From positions 1 through 48,374 of the forward strand of contig NZ_JAQRFK010000022.1 of the NCBI RefSeq assembly GCF_028598745.1: 48,374 bases of DNA, in the 5' to 3' direction. The notes under the pieces are model-generated. The model was given only the letters and a program-made list of their open reading frames with translations, was not told where the DNA came from and ran no database searches. Shown piece by piece: positions 28,156-38,291 of this stretch (position 1 is its first letter; each line of letters begins with the position of its first letter). Made by a program: the position numbers and the translations under genes. This DNA comes from Xenorhabdus sp. IM139775 (GTDB taxonomy: Bacteria; Pseudomonadota; Gammaproteobacteria; Enterobacterales; Enterobacteriaceae).

Positions 28156-28752
28156 ATGCAATCAGATTGTTTCCTTTCTCTCCGCCAAGCCATTAGAAAA
28201 AAAAATCGCCAACGACGTCAAAACCTGCCCCCCGAACAACAACGGCAATTTGCCCAGCAAGCCGTTAAACAGGTCATGGTTCACCCTAAAATCCAGCAAG
28301 CTGACAACATTGCCCTCTATCTCTCTTTTGATGGGGAATTAGACACTCGTCCGCTAATTCAACAGCTTTGGCAGCAAAATAAACGGGTCTACCTGCCAAT
28401 ATTGCACCCTTTCAGCCGGAATCACCTGCTGTTTCTCCGTTATCACGCCGACACCCCCCTTATTCGTAACCGCTTCAATATAGAAGAACCTCAGTTGGAT
28501 GTCCGGCAGGTTTTACCGATCGCTGAACTTGATGTCATGTTTATTCCACTGGTTGCTTTCGACTGCACAGGCCAGCGTTTGGGGATGGGAGGCGGTTTCT
28601 ACGACAGAACTCTCGCAAAATGGCAGCAACAGAATTTTTACCCGATTGGATTGGCTCATCATTTTCAGTTAGTTGAGAAATTACCCAATGCGAGTTGGGA
28701 TATCCCACTGCCGGAGATCATTACACCAGAAAAAGTCTGGCGATGGATATAA
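28156..28752 (+). CDS. fau: 5-formyltetrahydrofolate cyclo-ligase
   Basis: Converts 5-formyl-THF to 5,10-methenyl-THF with ATP, recycling a folate made as a side product of glycine/serine metabolism. The 198 aa product has the basic N-terminus RKKNRQRRQNLPPEQQ, the substrate region IALYLSFDGELDTRP and the ATP-binding signature GQRLGMGGGFYDRTL. It is immediately downstream of ssrS, as in E. coli (ygfA). It converges with serA. Confidence 0.95.
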   Translation: MQSDCFLSLRQAIRKKNRQRRQNLPPEQQRQFAQQAVKQVMVHPKIQQADNIALYLSFDGELDTRPLIQQLWQQNKRVYLPILHPFSRNHLLFLRYHADTPLIRNRFNIEEPQLDVRQVLPIAELDVMFIPLVAFDCTGQRLGMGGGFYDRTLAKWQQQNFYPIGLAHHFQLVEKLPNASWDIPLPEIITPEKVWRWI

Positions 28753-28766
28753 GCCGCTGAATGGAT

Positions 28767-28801
28767 AACCGGGGCCATTTGTCTTTCAATAGCCCCAGGT
28801 T
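28767..28801. terminator. Probable bidirectional terminator between fau and serA
   Basis: AACCGGGGC pairs with GCCCCaGGTT, with one bulged base and a 16-base loop. The T run is weak on both strands, so the terminator role is likely but not certain. Confidence 0.55.
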
Positions 28802-28810
28802 TGTTAAATC

Positions 28811-30052
28811 TTAGTAAAGCAGGCGAGAACGGATCGTGCCCGGCAGGGCTTTCAGTTTCTGCAAGACCAATTCAGCTTGGGCTGAATTTTGCGTCGTAAT
28901 ATCAATCACCACATAACCAATATCGCTGTCAGTCCGCAAATACTGCGCATCAATATTGATCGCTTGTTCTGTGAACACTTGGTTAATGCTGGTTAAGATA
29001 CCTGGCCGATTTTCATGGATATGCAGTAATCGGTTCGTATCTTTGGCATGAAGAGGGAGCGAGACTTCCGGGAAATTGACCGCTGATAATGTAGAGCCAT
29101 TGTCAGAATATTTGACCAGTTTACCTGCCACTTCATAACCGATATTTTGCTGGGCTTCTTGTGTCGAACCGCCAATATGAGGGGTCAACAGTACGTTATC
29201 AAACTTACTTAATGGAGAGATAAAAGGATCATTGTTGGTTGCGGGTTCATGAGGAAAAACGTCAATCGCTGCGCCAGAAAGGTGCCCTGCTTCCAGTGCT
29301 TCGCTAAGTGCCGGCAGATCGATGACAGTACCCCGTGATGCGTTAATCAAAATGGAGCCTGGCTTCATCAACTCTAATTCTGCCACACCAATCATATTTT
29401 TCGTTGCAGCCGTTTCAGGAACATGCAGACTGATGACATCACTCATGTTCAACAATTCAGATAAATGATGGACTTGCTGTGCGTTACCCAATGGCAATTT
29501 ATTTTCAATATCATAGAAATAGACATTCAGGCCAATATTTTCAGCCAAAATGCCAAGTTGTGTGCCAATATGCCCGTAACCGATGATGCCTAATTTTTTC
29601 CCACGCGCTTCATAGCAACCTTTTGCCTGTTTATCCCATATCCCATTGTGTGCTTTTGCATTCGCCTCAGGAATACGACGCAACAGCAACAACAGCTCAC
29701 CCAATACCATTTCAGCGACTGAACGCGTATTGGAAAAAGGCGCATTAAATACCGGGATACCACGCTTTGCAGCGGCCTTCAGGTCAACTTGGTTCGTCCC
29801 AATGCAGAAACACCCGACTGCAACTAGCTTTTCCGCTGCGGCGAAAATTTCTTCGGTCAACTGGGTACGGGAACGAATTCCGACAAATCGGGCATCACGA
29901 ATCGCTTCTTTCAACGCTTCAGGCTCTAATGCCCCTTTGTGATACTCAATATTGCTGTACCCTGCCGCTTTTAAACTGTCTACGGTGTTTTGATGAACGC
30001 CTTCCAGTAGCAGAAATTTAATTTTGTCCTTTTCTAAAGATACTTTAACCAT
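28811..30052 (-). CDS. serA: D-3-phosphoglycerate dehydrogenase
   Basis: First step of serine synthesis, oxidising 3-phosphoglycerate with NAD. The 413 aa product (410 in E. coli) has the NAD-binding motif LGIIGYGHIGTQLGILAE and catalytic residues in NASRGTVID (Arg), DVFPHEP (Glu region) and LTPHIGGSTQEAQ (His). A C-terminal ACT domain (HENRPGILTSINQVF) gives serine feedback control. The spacer to rpiA contains a TTGCTTAT/ATAAGCAA inverted repeat (30139-30162) that could be a regulator site. Confidence 0.97.
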   Translation of the reverse strand: MVKVSLEKDKIKFLLLEGVHQNTVDSLKAAGYSNIEYHKGALEPEALKEAIRDARFVGIRSRTQLTEEIFAAAEKLVAVGCFCIGTNQVDLKAAAKRGIPVFNAPFSNTRSVAEMVLGELLLLLRRIPEANAKAHNGIWDKQAKGCYEARGKKLGIIGYGHIGTQLGILAENIGLNVYFYDIENKLPLGNAQQVHHLSELLNMSDVISLHVPETAATKNMIGVAELELMKPGSILINASRGTVIDLPALSEALEAGHLSGAAIDVFPHEPATNNDPFISPLSKFDNVLLTPHIGGSTQEAQQNIGYEVAGKLVKYSDNGSTLSAVNFPEVSLPLHAKDTNRLLHIHENRPGILTSINQVFTEQAINIDAQYLRTDSDIGYVVIDITTQNSAQAELVLQKLKALPGTIRSRLLY

Positions 30053-30283
30053 TTGCCTGCCCTACTCATTGTTAACTTTCATAACGCCTATTGATTTCAC
30101 CAAAATAACAAAAAAAACGATAACAGCAATACAATCGATTGCTTATATTACCGAATAAGCAACAGTAAATAAGTTGTTATGCAAAGTAAAATAATTCGTT
30201 ATGGGGTAGTGGCAGAGTTTTGAGGCTTTTTGGGACGAAAACGTGATATATCTCACTAAATTTTCTTATTTGAACAAATACAA

Positions 30284-30316
30284 AAATATTTTGAGGGCAG
30301 GTTATTCTGCCCTCAA
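30284..30316 (-). terminator. Intrinsic terminator after rpiA
   Basis: TTGAGGGCAG (30291-30300) and CTGCCCTCAA (30307-30316) make a perfect 10-bp stem with a 6-base loop. AATATTTTTG follows on the minus strand. Confidence 0.85.
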
Positions 30317-30323
30317 TAAGTGA

Positions 30324-30983
30324 TTATTCCGTGAGCGCCTTAACGCCATCCGCTGTACCGACCAGTACCACGTTTGCGCCTCGATTAGCAAAGAGGCCCA
30401 CGGTGACCACGCCAATGATTCCATTGATTTTATTTTCTAACTCAACGGGATTAACAATAGAGAGGTTGTGAACATCCAGAATATGATTGCCATTATCGGT
30501 CACTACGTTTTCACGATAAACCGGTGTTCCTCCCAATTTCACCAGTTCACGCGCCACATAAGCGCGTGCCATTGGGATAACTTCAACGGGCAGGGGGAAT
30601 TTGCCTAACACATCGACTTGCTTAGACGAGTCAATAATGCAGATAAATGTCTTCGCAACCGCGGCAATGATTTTTTCTCTGGTCAATGCTGCGCCGCCGC
30701 CTTTGATCATCTGCATCTGACCATTAATTTCATCAGCACCATCAACATAAATATCCAGGGTGTCCACTTCATTGCAATTAAGCACAGGAATGCCGAGACT
30801 TTTCAGTTTCTCAGTCGATGCTTCTGAACTCGATACCGCACCGTCAATTTTATCTTTGATAGTGCCTAACGCATCAATAAAATGCGCTGCTGTAGAACCT
30901 GTGCCAACACCGACAATGGTGCCGGGTTTAACGTATTCCAATGCCGCCCAACCTACTGCTTTTTTCAGTTCGTCCTGAGTCAT
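30324..30983 (-). CDS. rpiA: Ribose-5-phosphate isomerase A
   Basis: Interconverts ribose 5-phosphate and ribulose 5-phosphate in the non-oxidative pentose phosphate pathway. The start is ATG 30983 ([15 protein letters not shown]), which gives 219 aa, the E. coli length; an in-frame ATG nine bases earlier is less likely. Active-site motifs are [24 protein letters not shown] (two Asp), [13 protein letters not shown] (Lys, Glu) and [13 protein letters not shown]. It is divergent from argP, whose spacer contains three 14-bp tandem units. Confidence 0.97.
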   Translation of the reverse strand: MTQDELKKAVGWAALEYVKPGTIVGVGTGSTAAHFIDALGTIKDKIDGAVSSSEASTEKLKSLGIPVLNCNEVDTLDIYVDGADEINGQMQMIKGGGAALTREKIIAAVAKTFICIIDSSKQVDVLGKFPLPVEVIPMARAYVARELVKLGGTPVYRENVVTDNGNHILDVHNLSIVNPVELENKINGIIGVVTVGLFANRGANVVLVGTADGVKALTE

Positions 30984-31065
30984 ATCGATCACAGCCTATA
31001 ATCAGTTACAAGGAAAAATCTGACGGCTAGTATAAACAATATTGGCTCACCGCATGAAAAAATAT

Positions 31066-31107
31066 GGCATAGTTCTGGAGGCATGGTTCTGGAGGCATAA
31101 TTCAGGA
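31066..31107. repeat. Three 14-bp tandem units in the rpiA/argP spacer
   Basis: The units are GGCATAGTTCTGGA, GGCATGGTTCTGGA and GGCATAATTCAGGA. They lie between the divergent rpiA and argP starts and would change promoter spacing if copy number varied. Confidence 0.9.
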
Positions 31108-31218
31108 AGTATCGTGCTAATGATATCATGCTGGAGATAGAGTACTGGTTAAGCCACATAATGGCTTTGATATTGGGCGATAACACCAGAACAGCAAACA
31201 CGGAGAATCTTATTTTCA

Positions 31219-32115
31219 ATGAAACGTCCTGATTACCGATCACTGCAAGCATTAGATGCCGTGATCAAAGAACGTGGCTTCGAGCGAGCAGCGCAAAAAC
31301 TTTGTATCACCCAATCAGCGGTATCACAGAGGATCAAGCAATTGGAAAATATGTTTGGCCAGCCGCTATTGGTACGCACTGTCCCTCCCCACCCTACCGA
31401 ACAAGGGCAAAAGCTGCTTGCGCTATTACATCAGGTTGAACTGCTGGAAGCGCAATGGCTTGGCGATGAAAATGGCGATCAGATCCCGTTATTGCTTTCT
31501 CTTGCGGTTAATGCAGACAGCTTGGCGACATGGCTTTTACCGGCTCTCTACCCTGTTTTGTCCGATTTGCCTATTCGACTCAATATTCAAGTGGAAGATG
31601 AAACCCGAACCCAAGAACGTTTGCGGCGGGGTGAAGTTGTCGGCGCGATCAGTATTCAGCCGCTGCCGCTGCCAAGCTGTTTGGTTGATAAATTAGGTGC
31701 CCTGGATTATCTGTTTGTTGCCTCTCCTGCGTTTGCAAACCGTTTTTTCCCGGATGGCGTGACACGTTCAGCATTGCTGAAAGCCCCTGCTGTTGCATTC
31801 GACCACTTAGATGATATGCATCAGGCATTCTTACAACAGAATTTTGATTTATCGCCGGGAAGTGTGCCCTGCCATATCGTGAATTCTTCCGAGGCATTTG
31901 TCCAACTGGCAAAACAAGGTTCAACCTGCTGTATGATCCCACACCTGCAAATCGACAAGGAACTGAGAGCCGGTGAGTTAGTCGATCTCACGCCAGGATT
32001 GTACCAACGCCGTATGCTTTATTGGCACCGCTTTGCCCCTGAAAGCGGGGCCATGAGAAAGGTTACTGACGCCCTGCTAAAACTGGGGCGCCAGATGTTA
32101 CGTCAGGAAGAATGA
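31219..32115 (+). CDS. argP: LysR-type regulator ArgP
   Basis: Lysine- and arginine-responsive activator of argO and other genes. The 298 aa product has an N-terminal winged helix-turn-helix ([20 protein letters not shown], then [14 protein letters not shown]) and a C-terminal periplasmic-binding-protein-like effector domain. Its usual target argO is two genes away on the opposite strand, with yggE between, exactly as in E. coli. It is divergent from rpiA and ends seven bases before the converging yggE stop. Confidence 0.96.
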   Translation: MKRPDYRSLQALDAVIKERGFERAAQKLCITQSAVSQRIKQLENMFGQPLLVRTVPPHPTEQGQKLLALLHQVELLEAQWLGDENGDQIPLLLSLAVNADSLATWLLPALYPVLSDLPIRLNIQVEDETRTQERLRRGEVVGAISIQPLPLPSCLVDKLGALDYLFVASPAFANRFFPDGVTRSALLKAPAVAFDHLDDMHQAFLQQNFDLSPGSVPCHIVNSSEAFVQLAKQGSTCCMIPHLQIDKELRAGELVDLTPGLYQRRMLYWHRFAPESGAMRKVTDALLKLGRQMLRQEE

Positions 32116-32121
32116 AATTCA

Positions 32122-32856
32122 TTAACGCTGTAATTCAAAAACGGCATCAACGTGATCAGAAAACTCAATACTCTGTGGTTCGTAAGTTTCACTGGCTGAG
32201 TCAGAAGCGGCAGATGACAACAGGGCTGTCTGGTATTTCAGACGGCTCATGGGTTCAGGCACAGCGTCAGGCGCCCGATAATTAATGCTATATACCGGGC
32301 CTAACTTACCGTTGAACCCTTTTGCCAATACCGTTGCCTGTTGAATGGCATTCTCGATGGCTTTTTGTCTGGCTGCATCACGATAGCGTTGCGGATTATT
32401 GACGCTAAACTGAACCGAATTAATTTCATTCAATCCAGCGTTCAGGGCACCATCCAGTAAAGTATTCAACTGTTCCAGCTTGTGAACTTTCACTTCAACT
32501 GAACGTGACGCCCGATAACCCGTAATACTTGATTTCCCCGTCTTTTGCTCATATTGATATTCTGGTTGAGTGCGCAAGTTGGCAGCATCAATATCTTTCT
32601 TGTCGATACCACTGCTTTTCAGAAAATCAAAATATTTCGCAACCCGCTGATCGACTTTTTTCTTGGCTTCTGCCGCACTCTTTTGAGTTTCACTCACATG
32701 GATTATCAATGTCGCCATATCGGGTGCCGCTTTAACGACCGCATTGCCAGAAGTAGAAATATGTGGAATAGATAGCACGTCAGCAGCGGAAGCCGTCATG
32801 CAAGAGAGGCTTCCCAGAGCCATTATCGCGGCCAATACCAGTGATTTACGTTTCAC
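32122..32856 (-). CDS. yggE: Periplasmic SIMPL-domain protein YggE
   Basis: The 244 aa product begins with a signal peptide (KRKSLVLAAIMALGSLSCM, cut near TASA-AD). The rest is the SIMPL domain (DUF541): GNAVVKAAPDMATLIIHVSE, then QRVAKYFDFLKSSGI and YRASRSVEVKVHKLEQLNTL. Members are oligomeric periplasmic or secreted proteins. E. coli YggE is linked to oxidative stress tolerance, but the mechanism is unknown. It lies between argP and argO, converging with argP at a seven-base distance. Confidence 0.92.
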   Translation of the reverse strand: MKRKSLVLAAIMALGSLSCMTASAADVLSIPHISTSGNAVVKAAPDMATLIIHVSETQKSAAEAKKKVDQRVAKYFDFLKSSGIDKKDIDAANLRTQPEYQYEQKTGKSSITGYRASRSVEVKVHKLEQLNTLLDGALNAGLNEINSVQFSVNNPQRYRDAARQKAIENAIQQATVLAKGFNGKLGPVYSINYRAPDAVPEPMSRLKYQTALLSSAASDSASETYEPQSIEFSDHVDAVFELQR

Positions 32857-32965
32857 AAAACCTCCTCAAATACAGCAAAATTAGGTTAGTAAGGTGCTTT
32901 CAGAAACATTAGCACAATCTATCGTTACAGACGATCTATAGAAGGGAAGTATTGAGGTATTGTCA

Positions 32966-33589
32966 TCAATAAAAAATCGGTATCCCTTGCTTGATCAGGC
33001 TCCAAGCGATATACCACATCACACAGGCAACAAAAATATTGATGATGCGTTGCGCTCTGGGCTGATTAAGTACAGGCGCAAACCACGCAGACAACAATGA
33101 CAATGCAAAAAACCAACTGATCGATGCCATGACTGCGCCAAGGGTAAACCACGGCCTAAGCTCAGCAGACAATTGTCCGCCTATGCTTCCCAATACGACA
33201 AAGGTATCCAAATAAACATGGGGATTCAGCCATGTCACGGCGAAGAGTGTGACTATCACCCGCCAACGGCCCTGAACCCTTTTTTCAGGCCGGGAAAGTT
33301 CGACTTCTGCCGAGAGTGCTGTGCGCAAAGCCCCCCATCCATACCATAGTAAAAATGCAGCACCTCCCCATGTCACGGCTTGCAATAACAGTGCCGATTG
33401 TCCCAGCAAGGCACTTCCACCGAATATTCCCGCAATAATGAACAGCGCATCGCTGATGGAGCATAATGTTGCGCTCATTAAATGGAACTGTTTCCGGCTC
33501 CCTTGCTGCATGACAAATACATTTTGTGGCCCAAGCGGAAGGATCATCGCCGCACTGAGGAAAAAACCCTGAATTAATGTTGAAAACAT
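32966..33589 (-). CDS. argO: Arginine exporter ArgO (LysE family)
   Basis: Exports arginine, and by family analogy lysine or canavanine, across the inner membrane. The 207 aa product has six hydrophobic segments and the LysE/ArgO signatures [20 protein letters not shown] at the N-terminus and [20 protein letters not shown] in the second half. In E. coli it is activated by ArgP, encoded nearby. Its promoter spacer (33590-33792) has an imperfect ATTCTAAT/ATTAGGAAT repeat (33671-33693) that might contain the ArgP site. Confidence 0.95.
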   Translation of the reverse strand: MFSTLIQGFFLSAAMILPLGPQNVFVMQQGSRKQFHLMSATLCSISDALFIIAGIFGGSALLGQSALLLQAVTWGGAAFLLWYGWGALRTALSAEVELSRPEKRVQGRWRVIVTLFAVTWLNPHVYLDTFVVLGSIGGQLSAELRPWFTLGAVMASISWFFALSLLSAWFAPVLNQPRAQRIINIFVACVMWYIAWSLIKQGIPIFY

Positions 33590-33753
33590 GCAGAGATCCC
33601 TGATGATTATTCAATGAGTTACGATATCAATACATATTAAGCAAGATTGAGCATGAGTAAAAATGAATCATTCTAATACATCATTAGGAATGGTAATGCT
33701 GAGGGACAGTGATCGTGGTTTTATGCAAACTGGCAGTCAAAGCAGCCCAATGT

Positions 33754-33780
33754 GGTGTGAGAAATAGCCATTCTCACACC
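33754..33780 (-). other. Hairpin after mscS
   Basis: GGTGTGAGAA (33754-33763) and TTCTCACACC (33771-33780) form a perfect 10-bp stem with a 7-base loop, 13 bases after the mscS stop. No T run follows on the minus strand, so it may protect the 3' end or act as a weak terminator. Confidence 0.6.
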
Positions 33781-33792
33781 GGGATATTTTAA

Positions 33793-34665
33793 TTATTCAT
33801 CCGCCTTTTTCTGTAAGGCCGTATTTTGTTGATGCAAATAAACATCCATTTGTGGGAATGGAATGCCGATATTGTGCTTATCCAAAGTACGCTTAAAGTT
33901 TTCCATCAAGTCCCAATAGACATTCCAGGCGTCACCATTGGTTGTCCATACACGCACAATAAAATTCAGTGATGAAGGCGCCATTTCATGTAAGCGGATC
34001 GTGATGCCTTTTTCATGTTGAATGCGTTTATCTTCTTTAATCACATCACCCAACACCCTTTTCACTTCATCAATATCTGCGTCATACGCAACGCCCACCA
34101 TAATTTGGGTACGGCGGTTCGGTTCACGGCTGGTATTGATAATATTGTCTGCAATGATCTTACCGTTGGGGATCACGATGATGCGATCATCTGCGGTGCG
34201 CAATGTGGTTGAGAAAATCTGTACCTGCATGACCGTGCCTTCCACCGCACCAATACTGACATATTCGCCAGTCCGGAGTGGACGAAAAATCACCAATAAA
34301 ACACCGGCAGCAAAATTAGACAGTGAGCCTTGCAATGCCAAGCCTACCGCCAAACCTGCGGCACCGATGACGGCAATCACAGAGGCCGTCTGAATGCCCA
34401 ATTTCCCAAGCACGGCGATAATCGTAAACGCGATGATAGCGTAACGAATAATTGCGGATAAAAAATCAGAAATGGTCGTGTCAATACCACGCAGTGACAT
34501 CACACGCTTAGCAGCTTTATTCACCAATTTAGCAATGAATAAGCCAACGATAAGGATCAAAATGGCAGATACCATGTTTACCGCATACTGGATCAGTAGA
34601 TCCTGATTATGGGTAAACCAGCTTGCCGCTTTATCAATCTCATGTGACAGATTGATCTGTTCCAT
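33793..34665 (-). CDS. mscS: Small-conductance mechanosensitive channel MscS
   Basis: Heptameric inner-membrane channel that opens under osmotic downshock. The 290 aa product (286 in E. coli) has three membrane segments; the pore helix TM3 is the Gly/Ala-rich [20 protein letters not shown], then the cytoplasmic cage with [20 protein letters not shown]. The C-terminus ends [11 protein letters not shown] plus a short tail. In E. coli the next genes upstream are fbaA and pgk; here yacL follows instead, marking a synteny break. Confidence 0.96.
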   Translation of the reverse strand: MEQINLSHEIDKAASWFTHNQDLLIQYAVNMVSAILILIVGLFIAKLVNKAAKRVMSLRGIDTTISDFLSAIIRYAIIAFTIIAVLGKLGIQTASVIAVIGAAGLAVGLALQGSLSNFAAGVLLVIFRPLRTGEYVSIGAVEGTVMQVQIFSTTLRTADDRIIVIPNGKIIADNIINTSREPNRRTQIMVGVAYDADIDEVKRVLGDVIKEDKRIQHEKGITIRLHEMAPSSLNFIVRVWTTNGDAWNVYWDLMENFKRTLDKHNIGIPFPQMDVYLHQQNTALQKKADE

Positions 34666-34740
34666 ACAAAGTCCACCGTGATTGTTGGGTGATAGAATAT
34701 AGATTATGGCAGAAAGCCTTTATTGATTGAAAGCTCATAC

Positions 34741-35112
34741 TTATGTTTTGTTTTTTTGCAAAATAAACCCTCTGTAATCAGCCAGCATATCGATAAAATC
34801 GTCTGTCCCACAAAAAGCCAAACTCTCGTTATCGTAGTAACTCATTCCTTCTTCTATAACCTCTGTGTCAAATTGCAGTTGATTAGCCCTGATCATGATC
34901 TCACCTTCACTCATCAATAGCGTATATTCATGACCAGCCAACTGCCATTGACGTTCACTCCCTTTAATTTCTTGCAAAGCTGCGGTGATTTTATCCAATA
35001 CACGCAAATCGCCTTTTACTTCTTCATTCAACCAATGGCCGACAGCTTCATGATCCATTGAGAAGGATGATGTTACCTGACCGGTAAGATCCTGCATAAA
35101 TTCATATTCCAT
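34741..35112 (-). CDS. yacL: UPF0231 family protein YacL
   Basis: The 123 aa acidic cytoplasmic protein resembles E. coli YacL (120 aa): [37 protein letters not shown], and [20 protein letters not shown]. The ATG at 35112 is preferred to the GTG one codon earlier. It lies downstream of acnB on the same strand, as in E. coli. Its function is unknown. The spacer to acnB contains two separate three-unit tandem repeats and the acnB terminator, so it probably has its own promoter. Confidence 0.9.
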   Translation of the reverse strand: MEYEFMQDLTGQVTSSFSMDHEAVGHWLNEEVKGDLRVLDKITAALQEIKGSERQWQLAGHEYTLLMSEGEIMIRANQLQFDTEVIEEGMSYYDNESLAFCGTDDFIDMLADYRGFILQKNKT

Positions 35113-35135
35113 CACGCACCTCCACTATTTTTTAC

Positions 35136-35177
35136 TTGTGACAATTTGCTTGTGACAATTTACTTGTGACAAATTGA
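35136..35177. repeat. Three 14-bp tandem units upstream of yacL
   Basis: TTGTGACAATTTGC, TTGTGACAATTTAC and TTGTGACAAATTGA follow one another, 24 bases from the yacL start. TTGTGACAA resembles a CRP/FNR half-site, which may be chance. Confidence 0.9.
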
Positions 35178-35262
35178 TATCAAACGAATATGGATGGATT
35201 TTAAACATTTCTAAGCATTTCACATCTGAAGCAGTCCACAAACTGATACAAAATACGGTGAA

Positions 35263-35301
35263 ATTGTCATAAAACATTGCCATAAAACATTGTCATAAAA
35301 C
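35263..35301. repeat. Three 13-bp tandem units between acnB and yacL
   Basis: ATTGTCATAAAAC, ATTGCCATAAAAC and ATTGTCATAAAAC are consecutive. Together with the repeat at 35136 they make up much of the acnB-yacL spacer. Confidence 0.9.
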
Positions 35302-35306
35302 ACCAG

Positions 35307-35340
35307 ACACAAAAATGGGGAGGCATTTGCCTCCCCATTT
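35307..35340 (-). terminator. Intrinsic terminator after acnB
   Basis: AAATGGGGAGGCA and TGCCTCCCCATTT form a 13-bp stem; on the minus strand TTTTTG follows. It lies 17 bases after the acnB stop. Confidence 0.9.
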
Positions 35341-35356
35341 ATTGCAATATACTTTT

Positions 35357-37954
35357 TTATACTGCGGTTTGGAAGATCACATCATCCGCTTTTTCTGTGT
35401 ATTGATTCAATTGATCAAAATTGAGGTAGCGATAAGTGTCTGCGGCGGTTTCATCCACTTTATCCATGAACTGCAAATACTCTTCTGGCGATGGCAAACG
35501 CCCCAGCAGTGAAGCCACAGCAGCCAGCTCGGCAGAAGCAAGGTAAACATTTGCCCCCGTACCCAAGCGGTTAGGGAAGTTACGGGTAGAAGTTGATACC
35601 ACTGTTGCACCATCCGCCACACGCGCCTGATTCCCCATGCACAATGAGCAACCCGGGATCTCAATGCGCGCCCCACTCTTACCAAAGACGCTGTAATAAC
35701 CTTCTTCCGTTAATTGGGCAGCATCCATCTTCGTCGGAGGCGCAATCCACAACCGCGTTGGTATCTGGCCTTTGTGCTGATCCAGCAACTTACCCGCTGC
35801 CCGGAAATGACCAATATTCGTCATGCAAGAACCAATGAAAACTTCGTCAATTTTGCTGTTGGCAACGTCAGATAGCAGGCGTGCATCATCGGGGTCATTC
35901 GGCGCACACAAAATAGGCTCTTTAATCCCTGCCAGATCAATTTCAATCACGGCTGCATATTCAGCATCGGCATCCGCTTCCAACAATTGCGGATCTTTCA
36001 GCCAGTTTTCCATGCCCATAATACGGCGTTCCAATGTCCGGCGATCACCATAGCCTTCCGCAATCATCCATTTCAGCAATATGATGTTCGATTGCAGGTA
36101 TTCAATGATGGGGTCTTTATCCAGTTTAATGGTACATCCTGCCGCAGAACGTTCCGCAGACGCATCCGCCAACTCAAATGCCTGTTCGACTTTGAGTTCC
36201 GGTAACCCTTCAATCTCAAGAATACGGCCAGAGAAGATGTTTTTCTTGCCTTTCTTCTCGACGGTCAGCAAACCTTGTTGAATCGCATAATAAGGAATAG
36301 CGTGAACCAGATCACGCAAGGTGATCCCGGGCTGCATTTTTCCTTTAAAGCGAACCAATACGGATTCTGGCATATCCAACGGCATGACACCCGTTGCCGC
36401 CGCAAATGCCACCAGCCCGGAACCCGCCGGGAAAGAAATGCCAATCGGGAAACGAGTATGGGAATCTCCGCCTGTGCCCACAGTATCCGGCAACAACATG
36501 CGGTTTAACCATGAATGGATAATGCCATCTCCCGGACGCAGTGATACACCGCCACGGTTCATAATGAAATCGGGCAGAGTATGGTGGGTGGTCACATCCA
36601 CCGGTTTTGGATAGGCAGCAGTATGGCAGAATGATTGCATGACCAGATCCGCAGAAAAGCCCAGACAGGCTAAATCTTTCAATTCATCCCGTGTCATTGG
36701 GCCGGTGGTGTCCTGAGAGCCCACAGATGTCATCTTAGGCTCACAATACTCCCCGGGACGGATCCCCGCTGTACCACAAGCACGGCCAACCATTTTCTGT
36801 GCCAATGAGAAGCCGCGATCGCTTTTCGCAACGGCTTTCGCCTGACGGAAGACATCACTGTGTGGCAAACTCAATGATTCACGTGCCTTGCCAGTCAAAC
36901 CGCGACCGACAATCAACGGAATACGGCCACCGGCACGCACTTCATCAAGCAGGACATCGGTTTTCAGTGCAAAAGTCGCCAGCAATTCATTGGTTTCATG
37001 CTGGCGGATTTCCCCCTTATAGGGATAGATATCAACCACATCCCCCATATTCAGCTTAGAAACGTCTACCTCGATTGGCAATGCACCGGCATCTTCCATG
37101 GTATTAAAGAAAATGGGGGCGATTTTTCCGCCCAATACCACACCTGCACCACGTTTATTGGGTACAAACGGGATATCTTCTCCCATGAACCACAATACGG
37201 AGTTCGTTGCCGATTTACGGGAGGAACCCGTCCCCACAACATCACCAACGTAGGCCAACGGGTAACCTTTCTTGCTCAGGGCTTCGATTTGCTTAATCGG
37301 GCCTACGGCACCCGCTTGATCAGGCTCAATACCTTCACGGGCATTTTTGAGCATTGCCAAGGCATGTAGGGGAATATCAGGGCGTGACCACGCATCAGGC
37401 GCAGGGGAAAGATCATCGGTATTGGTTTCACCCGTGACCTTAAAGACGGTAATGGTGATTTTTTCCGCTAATTCTGGGCGCCCAAGGAACCATTCTGCAT
37501 CAGCCCATGACTGAATAATCTGTTTGGCATGAACATTACCCGCTTTTGCTTTTTCTTCTACATCATAAAAACTGTCGAACATCAGCAAAGTATGAGAAAG
37601 TGCTTTCGCCGCAATCGGGGCCAACTTTTCATCATCCAGGGCATCAATTAAGGCGTGGATATTATACCCACCCTGCATGGTTCCCAATAGTTCAATGGCT
37701 TTTTCCTGTGTCACCAAAGGAGAAGCGGTTTCCCCTTTAGCAACGGCAGCAAGGAAACCCGCTTTAACATAAGCAGCTTCATCTACACCAGGGGGAACAC
37801 GATTGGTCAGTAGATCTATCAGGAAATTTTCTTCACCTTTAGGTGGGTTCTTCAGTAATTCGACCAGCGCTGCTACTTGAGCTGCGTCTAACGGCTTAGG
37901 GACGATGCCTTGAGCTGCACGCTCGGCTACGTGCTTGCGGTATTCTTCTAGCAC
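35357..37954 (-). CDS. acnB: Bifunctional aconitate hydratase 2 / 2-methylisocitrate dehydratase
   Basis: Main TCA-cycle aconitase in growing cells, which also binds mRNA as an apo-protein. The 865 aa length equals E. coli AcnB. An N-terminal HEAT-like helical domain ([15 protein letters not shown] onward) comes first, then the swivel domain, then the catalytic domains. The [4Fe-4S] cysteines are in [12 protein letters not shown] and [13 protein letters not shown]. The start is GTG 37954 with GAGGAG upstream, where E. coli uses ATG. In E. coli acnB lies near the pdh genes, as here. Confidence 0.97.
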   Translation of the reverse strand: MLEEYRKHVAERAAQGIVPKPLDAAQVAALVELLKNPPKGEENFLIDLLTNRVPPGVDEAAYVKAGFLAAVAKGETASPLVTQEKAIELLGTMQGGYNIHALIDALDDEKLAPIAAKALSHTLLMFDSFYDVEEKAKAGNVHAKQIIQSWADAEWFLGRPELAEKITITVFKVTGETNTDDLSPAPDAWSRPDIPLHALAMLKNAREGIEPDQAGAVGPIKQIEALSKKGYPLAYVGDVVGTGSSRKSATNSVLWFMGEDIPFVPNKRGAGVVLGGKIAPIFFNTMEDAGALPIEVDVSKLNMGDVVDIYPYKGEIRQHETNELLATFALKTDVLLDEVRAGGRIPLIVGRGLTGKARESLSLPHSDVFRQAKAVAKSDRGFSLAQKMVGRACGTAGIRPGEYCEPKMTSVGSQDTTGPMTRDELKDLACLGFSADLVMQSFCHTAAYPKPVDVTTHHTLPDFIMNRGGVSLRPGDGIIHSWLNRMLLPDTVGTGGDSHTRFPIGISFPAGSGLVAFAAATGVMPLDMPESVLVRFKGKMQPGITLRDLVHAIPYYAIQQGLLTVEKKGKKNIFSGRILEIEGLPELKVEQAFELADASAERSAAGCTIKLDKDPIIEYLQSNIILLKWMIAEGYGDRRTLERRIMGMENWLKDPQLLEADADAEYAAVIEIDLAGIKEPILCAPNDPDDARLLSDVANSKIDEVFIGSCMTNIGHFRAAGKLLDQHKGQIPTRLWIAPPTKMDAAQLTEEGYYSVFGKSGARIEIPGCSLCMGNQARVADGATVVSTSTRNFPNRLGTGANVYLASAELAAVASLLGRLPSPEEYLQFMDKVDETAADTYRYLNFDQLNQYTEKADDVIFQTAV

Positions 37955-38291
37955 GACTTTCTCCTCGCTCTCATTGTCATTTTATATACCCGGCTGTCAG
38001 CACCCGGTAATAATCACCTAAAACAATCATCATGGGTGCCAGGTCAGAGGATTTTGCTCGCATAACATCAGGATTATGCCCAGCTTCGGGCATTTAGCAT
38101 ACCAAAATTTGAATAGCATGTTAATTCATTCACATAAAATCAACATTAAACCATGATAAAATTCTGGATAAATGAGCTTGAAGAGTGTAATAAAGTTTTA
38201 AATGCTATTTGTTGCTATTTCAACCTGAAAATACCTTAATTTCTACCCACTGCAAAAAGCGGATACCAACCTCGTTTAAAAGGATATCATC
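37955..38291. other. Spacer between acnB and the GNAT gene (no gene seen)
   Basis: This 337-base divergent spacer contains no convincing ORF; the longest start-to-stop run is a 16-codon frame in the acnB leader. ATGCCC (38076-38081) pairs with GGGCAT (38088-38093), a small hairpin in the likely acnB leader. The part from 38100 to 38291 is AT-rich and should contain the GNAT promoter, with AAAGG before its ATG. Confidence 0.5.
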
